Below are positions 32,801-46,100 of a stretch of DNA of 64,000 nucleotides, in pieces; position 1 is the first letter of the stretch; each line of letters starts with the position of its first letter. Source of the stretch: Pachyseris speciosa (lineage: Eukaryota > Cnidaria > Anthozoa > Scleractinia > Pachyseridae); NCBI GenBank assembly GCA_016490735.1, contig JAEMWC010000020.1:1176001-1240000 (forward strand), read 5' to 3'. Below the pieces are notes generated by a model. It was given only the letters and a program-made list of their open reading frames with translations. It was not told the DNA's origin and searched no databases. The translations under genes were made by a program, and so were the position numbers.

Positions 32801-35800
32801 TATGCAAAATTTGGGAGGACAAACAAAGGTGGCCTATGCCTATGTTGGTGTAAAATGTTTCTCCCTTTGTATTTGGGTATGGTAATGTAAGATAATTAGT
32901 TTAAAACAAAGCAGGAAAAATTTTAAACCAAGGATAAAATTGAACCACAGCACACTCACTGTGTACTTATCGTCTATGTAAGCAGAATGCATTAAATCAC
33001 CATTGTTGCAAAGACTAAAACAAACTAAATTTGTTATTGTTATTTTTATTGCCCATGAAATAAAAATGTAATTTTCAATACATTATCATGTAATCTGCAA
33101 TGTGTGTCAATTCATCCTGCCATTTTCCCATGAGACATTACTTTGTTTTATTGATCTTTGAAAGTACTAATGATAAGTTTATAATGCCTGGCTACAATAA
33201 AAATTACCAGAGGGTAAATTGACTTGATTTTATGATTCTGGTCTTGAGAGGTTGTGACACATCACCATTCATGAACACATTTTCAGGTCAATTACAATTT
33301 CTGCACAAACCAAGCCTAATGTCAAACTGTGCTTGATTTATGGCATTAGTTTCATGAAATACAGTGTCCTTATAAAGGTGTATATCACTGTCAGTAAAGT
33401 GGGAAGTTATTGAATAAAACTTGCACCAGTTTTTTAAAATGCACACGTATTTGTTAAGCAACCCGACATGAGTCATCTCAAACCTGACCATTACAGTGAT
33501 GAGACCCATGATTGAACTTGATTTGATCACAGACTGCAGGAAACTGATTTTCCTCTTATATTGTATAATTAACTATAACTGTCAAGACTTCAAAAGAGGT
33601 TGTGTTCCATCACATTAATTTCTGCTTATCTGTGGTTTCCCATGAGGCTAAAATCATCCTCTTGGAGTTATCTGGTGAAATTGCCTTTCTATTTGAGGAG
33701 AAATGATGCAGTGACCCTGTTGAGCTCAATGTATCATGTTACATTCTTGTCTGCTTACTCTAAATTTAACCCTGAAACCAGACCTTTGTCTACATTCCTG
33801 TGATCATGTTACACCCCTAAAAGAGATCAAACCTCATGAAAGGAAAAACTACACATAATAGGCTGGACGTAATCCAAAGAGACGTGGAGAAAAGTGTTGG
33901 CTGGCATTGAGAGGGACTTTGTTTGATATCTTGGATCTGCTAGGCCGCAGTAACTTGTCAGAGTGTTGTTGAGCTGAACAGCTTGCTATTCAATTATTAG
34001 GAGGCATTGTCTGTTTAGGATTCCCCTGTTGCTCTTTGGATTGTCTCAACTAGAACAATGATTAAGCCACTTCTTCGCCGGCACAGCATCTCAACTGCTG
34101 CTCAGTTTTTTGAGCCAGCTCCTTCACCAACGAGGGCAGTTCTTCACCAGGTTTTTATTTCAATCCACATGAAATTATGTAATTTTCACATGATCTGAAG
34201 ATGTGTTGCTTGCATTTGAAACAAAACATGTTGTCTGATGAAATTTATTGTCTGAAATAGGAGCCTTCTACAAAGAAGATTTGCGCTGTATCAAACATGG
34301 CAACATTAGTTGATGCCTCTCCAGGTCCAACTAAGAAAGGAATTTTGGTTCAGGTATGTTCAGGATCTTTTAAGTAATTTAGTAATTAAATGGTGACATT
34401 TCACTTAATTCACTTTTCATGTTGTTGTTATATCTTGGTGGTGCACTAGTCTGCTGGCCTAGTTTGCTGTCTGTTAGTGTGTAGATGTGTCCTAAGGCCT
34501 AATCTAAACCAAACAGCTTAAACATTCTGGTTCAGTTGCTATCAATCAACTTTCAAATTATTCTGTCACTTTGTAGTTCTACCACCTTGTTAGAAGAAGG
34601 TCTTATGCTTTAATTGAATAAGTTCCTGACAATTTTCGATTTTGAAGTTGAAAGAGGAAATGTTGTAACATGATGTAGCCAAGGAAAATTTGTTTAATTT
34701 TTCTAGACCTTGGCACAGGGTTACAGTGTTGAAAGAGTTGCCTCCATCTGCTTTAAATTTAGTACTGTAAGCTCTTTGTCCCTCATTAGTTCATTAGCAA
34801 GGTTATCAATCTCCTATTTGGTACATACTGACATGGAAACCTTTTCGTGTGCAGCGTTCTGTTAGCTTGCGATCAAGTCTCACTGTTAAAGACAGTGATT
34901 TTGCAAAGCGGTACCGACTGCCACAAACCCCGATCAAGCACAGACCAAGCAAGGTACATGTGTTATAAATCTGTTGTTCTTTCGTTCCATGCATCAGGTC
35001 ATATCTCTGTTACTGACATGTAGTCTGGATGATTTAAGTGGTCTTTCACTGGGGAATATTTGTTAAATAGTTTGTTAATGTGTTAAAGAACACTAAGCAG
35101 GGTGGCTAGTTCATTTCTTTGATAGTTATGCAGTCAGTGCTTAAGTTACTCAATAATGTGTTATTTCTAAAGGTTGTGGTAGCTTTGCATTGAGATTTTC
35201 TGACATGTAATCAAGAAAACTTCTTACAATCTCAAAGCTGCCTGTGCCTGGTTCTCCAAATCAAGAGGCTAGTGGAAAATTATGACATTCTGGGGTCAAA
35301 ATGTTTTGAACTGTCACAGTGCTGAATTTTTGCTTGACCCCTTCCATTTGATAAAAAAAATCTCCTTAGTGTTTACCAGTAAGTTAATAAATTATCTTGA
35401 AATATGGGATTATTAACAATTATTGCTTCTGACAAGCTAACATAGTTAATAATCACAAGTTGCTGGTCTTTATATTTTCTGCTTGTTTTCACTTCTGTTT
35501 GAGTACCGGTAACTTGAGGCCAAAATATTGAAGAGTTATGCAATAACTACTTTTACTGGTAGTTTCATTTTTCTAAGTTATGGAAAAACATTACATCGAG
35601 ATCAGATAATTTAGATCTTAATTTTCAAGAAAAGCTCATGGGGTCATTTTTTGTGCCCTCTTCTTAAAATAACATTGAACTCTTACTGTTGGGTCAAAAA
35701 TCTCCAAAATAATTATAGTGAAAAAAAAAATAATAAAAAATTATATTAAATATTTTTTATCACCAAATTTTTCCTTACTTTGCATGTTATTTCCTTTGTT

Positions 35801-37118
35801 TTAGGGTTATCAGTGATTTAAAAACTTAATTTGTAAACACTAAGTATGTCATGTCATTAAATTAAAGATGATGATCATCTTATAATAAGACAGCACTTAA
35901 TTAATTTGACTAATTAGTAGTTTTCAATTTAACTCTTTGGGTTCCATAAGTTCTTGTTCTATCAAGATAAAAGAAATTAGATTGAAATATTGTTTATCTT
36001 GAGAATATTTTCTTGTTTATCTAGTAGAAAAATCAAATCGGTGAAATTCTTAAAGCACCAAAATGTTGCTGAAATATTAATAATCGGTTACAAGTAAAAT
36101 TCCATTGCATGTCACAACTGTGAGTTGACATGAAAATGGTCTTTTTTGGAATCCTGCTGGAAAGCAATTTAAATTAAAGGATTTCTAAAGCAACCTTTCC
36201 AAAAATCGTTGTTTTGTTTGAATGCTATAGATCATTAATTATGTTGTTCAGATTGTGTCTTATGTGATGCAAATTTCATAAATATGTAAAATTGTCAGAG
36301 TTGCTGTAACATTATTAAATTCATCGACCTAAGATGAGCTTGGGAGCGGGTGCCTTAGAGGTGTAAGGGTCTGATGCGTAGAAGGCAGCATAATGCAAAA
36401 CAACCAAAGCAATGATGCAAGAGCCAACTACCTGGCACTGTCACACTGAACAAGGATTTCAGTGAAATTCTATAGGCTCAGATTAATTAAATTTTGGTAG
36501 TGTTGGCATACAAGTTGCCTTGAAAAAAAACTTTTCGTTTGAAAGTTTCAAAGGTTTCTTTATGAAAGTAGTTGACAAATGCTTACTAAAAGAAATTTAC
36601 AGAATGGATCACATGATTTTTATTGAACCATGCATAGATGAACTCTCTTCCTGCACTAGCTCAAATAAAAGAAACAAAAAAGTATTCTTCATAAAATTAG
36701 AAGTAAGAACACTCTTAGGCCTAATTGTTATGCTATGCAGTGTTTCTTATTCATTTCAGGTAATATTTTGTGCAACCTGTGTCACAACAAAATTGCAATA
36801 CAAATTGAAAGAAACGTACATTTTTTGTAGCCTGGTATAGCAACACATTTTACTTTAATTTTAGTCTCAACTTTTCCTCTCTTCACCCTTTTCCTGGGCA
36901 TAACCCCCCCCCCTCCCCCACCTCAATACAATGTTAGGAATGAAGCATGGAATATTCTCAAATGTGGATTTGGGAAGCCAGTGGTGGCTTAGAGGCAGTC
37001 CAGTTTTCTGCTGTTCATGTTTATTTTACTTTTAATTAATTTTCAGTCGTGGAGTGATACTGTTTCAAACAATGAAGTTAGCAAGACCCTTTCACAGACC
37101 GAAATAAAAAGACAAGAG
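29824..37118 (+). CDS. Exchange factor, N-terminal exons 1-8
   Basis: Eight exons encode about 205 residues rich in Ser/Arg/Lys. Basic clusters such as RFRRKSSLRQS and KQFRKRKHS resemble the nuclear-localisation signals in the NET1 N-terminus. SWSDTVSNNEVSKTLSQTEI followed by KRQE leads directly into the DH domain, as in vertebrate NET1. Exon 4 may also start at an internal ATG (34,058), giving a possible shorter isoform. The introns hold three MITEs. Confidence 0.85.
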
Positions 37119-40100
37119 GTGGGTACAGTCAAAGAGTAATTCAGTATATTTGTATTTTCCTCTTCCATGACACATCACTATAGACATGTTATGTGGGTGT
37201 TAAAAATGAATACATTCACCAGCTGAGCATGTTTTCTTGTCAAAGGATAACAACTTTAAACAATAGAAAATCAACTTCCTGTTATAGCATTTTGTTTTGC
37301 TTCATTTTGGGGGAACTATTAAAGGGAAAAAGGACACGGTATAATTATTTAATTAAGGGAACACCAACTGGTCCCAGATGATATCCTTTTGCCAACTGGT
37401 CCATCAACTGCAACATACCAGCTATATTCACAAGGCCACCATTAAGGACCATTTGAGTAAAGTAAAGAGGTTATGTCATCCTTTTGTTGTTTATTCACTT
37501 TAGAACTCTAAGGTAGCTGGCCATCCTTATAGTGTAGTTGCCAACCCCAATAGTTGGCTACCAGTGATGTACTGATGGCTGTGAGATGTTTGTCATGCTG
37601 CCTATTTGTAATCTACTTTCAAGAGTGTAATTGTCTGATTAGCTCCATTTGCTAAATGTAGGCATGTGTGAAAGTGTATTTCGTCTCCCTCTGATTAGTA
37701 GAGTTGTTGTTGTTGTGTCTCACAATGTAGTCACTTTATAATGTGGATTACAATGTTTTAGAAAAACAACCGTGGTTTTATATAATTTGATACTTAACAG
37801 TGACAAACTAAAATATTACAAGATACTAATTTAATCCTTAGTAGACAAATCCAGAGTTATTACACCAAGAAAAAGAAGAAAGCTCTTAGTAATACATCAA
37901 TTTATGATTTGAATAGCCCATCATAGTGTAGTGAACAGTTTAGCATTAAATGAAGAATGATCCTCGCAGTTGTGAACGCAATTTATGCAATTGCATAAAT
38001 TGCGTTCACAACTGCGAGGATCATTCTTCATTTGATTTCATTTCCGCAGTTCATATATGATTCATTTCATATATCATTCACAGTTTAGCATTAGTTAATC
38101 AAAATACTTAGGAGCTTATCCTATTTTTGTGAATGCAAGGTTAACTAGTTTACCACTATCCCTTGTAATATGGAACTCTTCTGCCTTGGTGTTACTTGCA
38201 CATTGCAACCAGATGAGTTCTTCACCTAATGAACACGAGCAGTAAGGGAGTGGAAATGTTGTGATTCACGTGATAGTGGCCATATCATGAGGCAAATGAT
38301 AAAACATAGATATCATTTCAAACCCTCCATGGATAACCTCTTTCATGATGTAGTATAATAATTATTAAATACATTATTGTTTTTTGACCTTAAAGGAAAA
38401 AGTCTAGACATTTGACTTTGTAGGTGACACTTTATTTCGTGATGATATTTTCTACACCTGGCCCTCCTGCCATAATGAATTGTGTGAGAGAGACAAAGCT
38501 GTGCTCTAAGAAACATTTTGGGAGCCTAAAACTGATTGAACCTATGCCCAGCATAGTAATTTTGTGTAAAAACTAAGATTTCCTTGATAGCTGAGTTAAT
38601 CTTTTGTCTCACGATTGAGTCACAAAGATGTGGATTGCGACGTTTCGACCGCTATACTGCTGGTCTTCATCAGGTGATGGTGTCGACTGGTTGCGTGTGA
38701 GAATAAGAAGCACCGTGGCTGGTGGTGATTGGTGCGTTTCAGTCCTCGCTTAGGCTGTTGTTGATTGGAGGATTTCTTCGATCCTTGTCATTCAGAAACG
38801 CACCAACCACGACCAGCCACGGTGCTTCTTATTCTCACATGCAACCAGTCGACACCATCGCCTGATGAAGACCAGCAGAATAGCGGTCGAAACGTCGCGA
38901 TCCACATCTTTGTGACTCAATCGTGAGACAAGATTAACTCAGCTATCATTTGAAACCATGATGACGAACACCTTTCATAAGATTTCCTTGTCGCCCAAAG
39001 GCAATTAAAGTAAATTGCCAGGGGCCAGTGGGCGCTGCTAGAGCACAGCCCTAAGAGTGGTTCTGATCACAGGTTAAGTGGTGAGCATGAATGATGGCTA
39101 AGCGTTTTCCTTGTTGCTTTTAAAAACTACTGCAAAACATTTTCGTAATTTGGAAGTGTGCAGACGGCTTCAAGTTTATAAGTTTTTCACTGTTTGTTGC
39201 AACCCTCTTTGAATAAAGTTGTTTGATTTTATTTATTTAGATTTATCCACAGCTGCTTCTTTTAAATGTAAAGACTGACAAAGTGTTTTCTGTGTGTTTT
39301 TTTTTAGAAATTACCAGTAATAGCACCATCAAAATTTTACTTGCTTTAAGCAGAGCCAAGGGAGCATTTTTTCAACCAATCTTGGCTTGTAGCTTAAAAT
39401 ACTCCTATTATAATGAAAAAAGGGTTTGCTTCTTTTCTTAAAAGCAAATTTCTTATGCTTTTGTAGGCTATTTATGAAGTCTGTTCAGGGGAAGAAAATG
39501 TTGTATCTGATCTGAAGATGATTAAAGAGGTATGATCTGTAGATAGACTTGATTCAATGTCAAGCTGATGATCAAAGTGATATGAAGGACCTTGATTCAT
39601 CGCCTTGTTGCTTTTTTCAATGAAACATTCTGGTGGAAGAGCAGCCCGGAAACCACGATTTTCCTGACTAATTTGCTGATTAATTGATTGCTGCTTAATG
39701 TAAATGCAAATGAAGACTAAAACTGTTGCTGTTAAGACCCACTTTCCCTCACAGCAGCCTTCTATCGACAGCTTTTTTTTTTGAGAATCTGGGTTTTAAA
39801 GCTGTGTGTACACATTGTTCGTGGCAACCAATCCACGTTTCTGTGTCATGTTGCCAAGAAATGCTCAAAAAGGTCTGGTGTTATCATCAGATAAGTTTTT
39901 TTGATATGAAAAGGGGGTGACAGGGGTGAAGCAACACCCATTGCCAGACAAGTTACCTGTTTCTTGTAACTATTAATTTAATTTTTAGTGCTTTGAAGTT
40001 GACCAGACCTAGGCTATCAAACCTGTGTTCCTGTAAACGTGATTGTTTTATTAAACTGCTAATTTTTTAATCTTCCCTCATTAGCAATTTTTAAAATGTC

Positions 40101-43100
40101 AAATCCAGTAACTGGGAATTTGTCTGTCAACAGGTTTATTATGCTCCCATGTACAAGCTGAAGTTAATGAATGAATATGAATTCTCCAAGATTTTTGGTT
40201 GCCTAGAAGTGTTACTGGCTCTTCATCGAGGTACACACACTTGAGTTAATCTGCATGTACAATGTTACTGTTGTTAAGTCACTGACGCTCATATGCAAAT
40301 TTAGAAATGTTCTTAGAATTTTTTTTAACTAAAAATAGATTGCACTCAGGTTTTCTGACCTTTTTTTTTTACTTCACAAACACTTCCTTTCTGTGGTCAT
40401 TACTAAAGATAAATACTGGTAACATATTGCAGTAGTGAGATCAGTAATTAAAAAAGTAAGATATAAAGCTGTGGTTTGTCTTCTTTCAGATCTTCATACA
40501 AAACTAAAAAATGCTAGATCAAGCGATGGCACCACAGATAGTATAGGAGACATAATGTTAAACTGGGTACGTATATTCCTGTGACTTTGAGCTTGCCTTT
40601 GATTAATGACCACTTCTTCCCCCCGCTTTATTCTGTGGATGATGAATTATTTACATTCTTTCAGTGGCATGTGAGAACAAGGCTTTAGTCAAACTATCCA
40701 CACTGACTGACTCACCTTCTTACTGGCTGGTATGGCTACCTGACTGTCACACACGCTGTCCAACTAACTGACTGGCTGGCTGGCTGACTGACTGACAGGC
40801 TGGCTGTCTGACTGACCGGCTGACTGACTGACTGGCTGACTGGCTGGCTGACTGACTGACTGACTGACTGGCTGACTGACTGACTGGCTGACTGGCTGGC
40901 TGACTGACTGACTGACTGACTGACTGACTGACTGACTGGCTGACTGACTGACTGACTGACTGACTGGCTGGCTGACTGACTGACTGACTGACTGGCTGGC
41001 TGACTGACTAACTGGCTGACTATGCTATTGGTGGTAACATGGAGCGTGAAAATCAGTAATAAATTAATTGAATGAAAAGCGCTCGATGATACCGTGGGGA
41101 TTAAGAGTGCCGATTTGAAAGATAGATTTTTACGGCTTTCCTCCCCTGTTTATTCATAACTGGCTGACTGACTGACTGACTGACTGACCGGCTGGCTGGC
41201 TGGCTGATTGACAATCCAAGCAGACTGTCAGATAAACAATCTGACCGAGTGAATGGTAAATACCATCTGAGTATTCTGTTAGCGCACTAGCTGAAACACA
41301 GTCCAACTAATTGGCTCAACTCTGCAATTGGCGTCATAAGTGGGCTGAATTTGTTGGTTCTCTGCTCTGCTCCGAGAGGTTTTTCTCCGGGCACTCCAGT
41401 TTTCCCCTCTCCACAAAAACCAACATTTGATTTGATTTGATTCTACTATGTCTTTATTTAGAGTCGATTTGTTGATTTGATTTAGTCTCCTCAATTAGTA
41501 TAGCATCTGTGCTCGGCTACAAAGAGCTGAGACTTAAGACTAATAAAGTTATTACTTATTACTTTTTCAACTAATGCACAAAATTTGTTCATGTCACTTT
41601 CTTCCAACCGCAGTTTCCAGGCTTGAGATGCTACGCCCGGTACTGTGCGAATCAATTTGAAGCCAAAACAATTCTTGATGAAAAACTCCTCCAAGGTGGA
41701 AGCGTGGCAGATTTTTTGCAGGTAAAAAAGCACTGATTACACTAACAAAACTAGTTCCAATATCGATTCTTTTCTACAAAATTTCTCAATCAAAAGGACT
41801 CGTCTGGTTTCTCGACCGCTTATAGCGTTTTTATTTGTGTGAGGCTCAGGAAAAACACTACGCTTAGGTCCTCGGTACTGGCCCCTTGTGTGGAGAACGC
41901 TCATATTTGCCATTCAAAATTAAGGAGGTGGTCTCTTACGAGAAGTTCCAACGTCTGTGTTACTACCAAGAACTAATTGCAGGAGTTAATCATTTTCAAC
42001 CGCAGTTTAATTTGTTTCCTGCGGTCAGGTTTGATTAAGCGTGGGCGTACCATGATCCAGTTTTTGCACGTACTTTGTAAACGATACCCAACATGAGTAG
42101 TGCAAAAAGATATTTGTGGTTTCTTTTTGCTTATCGGACCCTCTTTTGTTTGTCCCACGCCAGCGTTAGTCGTGTAGAAACTGTCAGTTACAATGTGGCC
42201 CTTTACATCAACAACCAGGTCATGTCTAAAAGGGGAAATGTTGTAACTTAAATCTTAAGCTTTACCGCTGTTTCCGATGATTAATCTTTATTATGGATTA
42301 AGTGAAGAGGCTTAAGTGTGGCTTCGTTGTTTATATTTTTTCGGGATCTTACGAGGTGTGCGCCCTTGTCAAACACCGGTATGTCCTCGTATATTACTTG
42401 CGACGGCACCGTTATAGTCTTATATCGTGTTACAGTGTTAGGCCTAAATGATAATGATGTTCTAATTAACGACAGTTTGAAAACCAAAATTAAAAATTAA
42501 GTCTATGGCTCTCCTATCTCAAAGTTACATTTTCATGGCGCGCGTTACCCTGTTTGGATAAAATTTACAAATTGTAACACTTTGAAGTTCTCCGGCCCTT
42601 CCCAAGGATTTCGGTTGCCTTGACGTTTCCCGGGATTGCCCAGCGAATGATTTTCCAGGTTTTACGTGCGCAAACAAAATTATCGATAATTTGCGGTGGC
42701 ATTCATCTGCGGGAAAAGGGCTGAACCTCGTTTAACCCTTTCCGTGCGTGCCAGTTTGTCTCTGTTTTCGCTTTTTAAATTTGATTCACGCGCGTAAATG
42801 CAGTGAGTCACGCCAGTTGACATCAGAGCTGCTGCCTTCCTGAGTTGTCTTTGTCCTCTCCGGCTTTCTCCCTGCAGTGTGCTTTGCGAAAGAGAAGCGA
42901 AATTTGAAAGTTGCATAGTTCAGCTCTAGGGTTGCATACAGTAAACACCCGCATATAAGAACAAGTGGATTGAGAACATCAGGCTGAACGTTGGCCAATA
43001 AAGCACCATACATATATAAGAACCAATTCAGCCTGATAAGTAAAATGTTTTCTTATATGAAAAGAAAGAGGATGCCAGAATAAGAAAGCAATACAGTAAC

Positions 43101-46100
43101 TCATATTAAAGTACTACGGTGTGCTGGAACATAAATGAAATTTATTTTTCAGCGCAACATTCTGTGGGACGTTGAAGAACCCACATACTGTTCGAAAAGA
43201 GAAGGGAACGTAGTTCCCGATGTGGTGGTCTATCTCTATCTCTCATCTGTCTTTGACATTCATGTGTGGGTTGGGTGGGTGGGTGAGATCAAATATGGAC
43301 TGATAGCGGCTGCCAGAGGCACCTTTACAGGCTGACGTCCGATCTCACTCTAGAGAAGCATTGTAAACCGCATGTGCGGTATATAAATCCATTACCATAT
43401 CCATTACCATTAGTTAAACCCCTTGTAGTGTATAATATATAGTATTCCGAAAAGAATTTTAAGAGCATTTTCAGGCTGATTTCTCACTCCGGTAAATAAA
43501 AACTTGATCAGCTTGAACCCCGAAATCGTAGGTTCTAATATGCGGGTGTTTACTGTATTATATAGATTGTAATTCAAAAGGGCAGCAATTAGATACAAGG
43601 GTTAGAAAGGGCAGCAACACTAAACTAAACAGGGATTTCTGGAAGCAATCGCAACGCGCGTTTACGGTTGGTGCCGTCCGAGTAGACCTGCCGTTGCAAT
43701 AGCGAAGGGGTGATTCTCTGTCATTCGATTATCTTTGACATATAAGAAGGGTACTCGTTTTGTTTATGTATTTGAGTACTGACTTGATGGGTAAATCTGA
43801 TACGTGAAAGGATCAATAGTGAAACATCGGTCGGATCCTAACCGCGTGGCGCTTCTTCATTTAACGGCTCAATTTTCGGTAGCCTCGCAGCTCCTATAAG
43901 CTCTAAATTTCAGTGGCGGGGATAGTGTCGCAGCCCTATTGTTTTAGGGCCAGGGTCCATTGCTTCTGTTGTTTGTTCTGTTGTCTCACCTGAAGGGTGG
44001 TCTCCAATCAGAGAATTTTTTGTTGAAGTCGCTTTGCGCTGACAGCGAGCGATAGATCACAAAATTTCTTTTGTGATTTTCCGCTCGTTGTGGGAGCGGA
44101 AGTTTGGGACACGTGGCCGTGTTTGGTTTGTAACCACGATCTTTTTCGTGTTCTCCTCAGAGATGTCGTGATTCACCGTTCAGCCGGAAGTTGGATCTCT
44201 GGAGCTTTCTAGGTACGGCTTAAGAGGTTATCTGTTAAGGTACTTTTTTGAAATTAGAAGTTATTTCCGGTGTTAAAGTGGCTATCCTCTTACCTTTAGC
44301 ACTAGAATCATCGCTTTTGTTCATTGTTTCAACTCTTAGTTCAAGAGCCATAAACTTTCAAAATAGAAATGTTTTCCAAAGGAAATATTAAAAAATAAAC
44401 TGTACCACAGTAAAGTACTGCTCAATAGCTTTCATTTGAATGGTTACAGTCAAGGATTTCATCCACTGACTCAAAAGTTAGAACCACCTTTTGCAGAATG
44501 GTACACAGTACCACACGACACTACTGCTTGAGGCTTTCATCAGAATAGTCACATTTAAGCAGTTAATCCACAGACTCTATACAGCTAGGACTCTGTTTCG
44601 AGGTTGGAAATATTATTTTTGGCCGGAGGGTTAGCTTGACAATCGGTTTTACCCCCAAGATTTGTGTATATCGTTACCATAATTCTGGCGCCCATTGTAG
44701 TTTTTGCCACACATAATCTTCGCGTTTAAGCGGGAGACAAAACTGTTGAAAGTATGATCACACAAGAATAGGAGACTGACCTACCTAAATGAGCAAGAAA
44801 TCCCAATATTTAATTCCGTAAAGCAAACAGTGCTAGATGAATTGGTGCGGTAGCTTTGACTTTTAAAAAGTGACAGTGCCAAGTTTAAAGCTTGAATCAC
44901 TTTGTCGAGCGTCATTATCAGCCTCACAAAAGCGCCTTGCTCAAGAGCATTTCTTTGAACGCACTCTTACTGGAGACATAGCGGCTTTCTTAATCTTAAT
45001 AAGATCAAATAAAAACTTATTGTAAAAATAATCTTGCTGATAAGAGCGTATTGAAAACCAGAAGCTTCTGTGAAAACGTATTGTTCATCTTTTCTCGCAG
45101 ATTCGCCCAGAAGTCGCCTGGTGAAATATCCGCTAATGCTTCGAAGTATCCAGAAATACGTGAGTAAACTTAAGCGGGATGTACCAGCCACTTCCCGAGG
45201 GAAGTTCCATTCCCTGCCCCTTCCTTGGGATACTCCCCCACGAAATCCCCGTGGCAACCTTTTTTCCCGCCTTTTTATTTCTGGTCACCCCGATCTTCAG
45301 TCCCTGGTAAATTGCTGCCACCGGACCTCCCTTTCTTTGCTTTCATGCCGTCTTACATTTTTTATCCACTGACACAGTGTTTCTGTAACGCGGCGTTTAT
45401 TTTTTGTCTCATTTCCTTTGAATTTTTCCATTGCAGACGCCGAAGGACCATTCAGACTGGCACAAACTCGAACAAGCTGTAAGTGTGTTTGGAATCTAAG
45501 TGATTTTGCAACGAAGATACAGAAATTAATTAACTGGTATTACCAGGTACCTTCAACGCGAAACGTCGGTAGCATTTACGAATATAAATATCCAGTCAAA
45601 TTGTAGCGCTAGCATTATCGAGTGGGGTACTGCCCAGATGTTGTCAGGTGGCGTCAAATATCGCGCACATTCAGCGGTTTTCTCAAACCTCGTTTCTTCC
45701 GTAATACAAAACTGGCTATCTTTACTAGTATTATGCTTTTTGCAACCTTGTGCTGGTGCTTCATCTTTGGCAAAGAATTTTTTCACCATCCCTTACGAAG
45801 TAAGCTGTTTTTCCCCTCTAACTTTTGTGGCGCTTCCTTGTAGATAAGCCGCCTACATGATATTATTGAAGAGGTGGACAGAAAAACAGGAGAGGCGAAG
45901 GTACGTTGTTTTTCGTTTTTTCAACTTTAACGTGTAACCAATCAAAGTACCTTTATGTTTGCTTTTTTACGAGACTTCCACATTTCATTTCGTTTTCTTT
46001 GTTTTATTTTTTGTAGTGCCAGGATGTACTCAGTAGAATAGTTTTCCTGGATGACAGACAGGTAATTATTTATTTCTCTCGCTATTTCTTAATTGGGGGG

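Larger units (their letters stand above)
38586..38947. repeat. Foldback with two opposing hammerhead cores
   Basis: Arms at 38,586-38,740 and 38,795-38,947 are near-perfect inverted copies (gatagctgagttaatctt outermost, gtgcgtttc / gaaacgcac innermost). Each arm carries one hammerhead core, one per strand. It lies in the intron before the first DH exon. Confidence 0.85.

Noticed and set aside
33288..33530. Minus-strand open frame ending in LGLCRNCN
   Set aside because: Looks like a possible transposase scrap, but nothing specific could be recognised.
36520..36840. 106-codon open frame in an intron, with a hydrophobic stretch
   Set aside because: No family resemblance, AT-rich codon use and a position inside an intron of the exchange factor; likely chance.
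40690..41215. Regular repeats considered as a CRISPR-like array
   Set aside because: The units are simple tetranucleotides without unique spacers, in an animal genome.
43135..43335. Open frame following an acceptor-like ttttcag, as an extra exon of the exchange factor
   Set aside because: The true next exon (SPFSRKLDLWSFL) is at 44,161, and this stretch belongs to a nested SINE-like insert in a MITE.
45220..45843. Short overlapping open frames between exchange-factor exons
   Set aside because: They cross well-supported splice sites and are chance frames in intron sequence.
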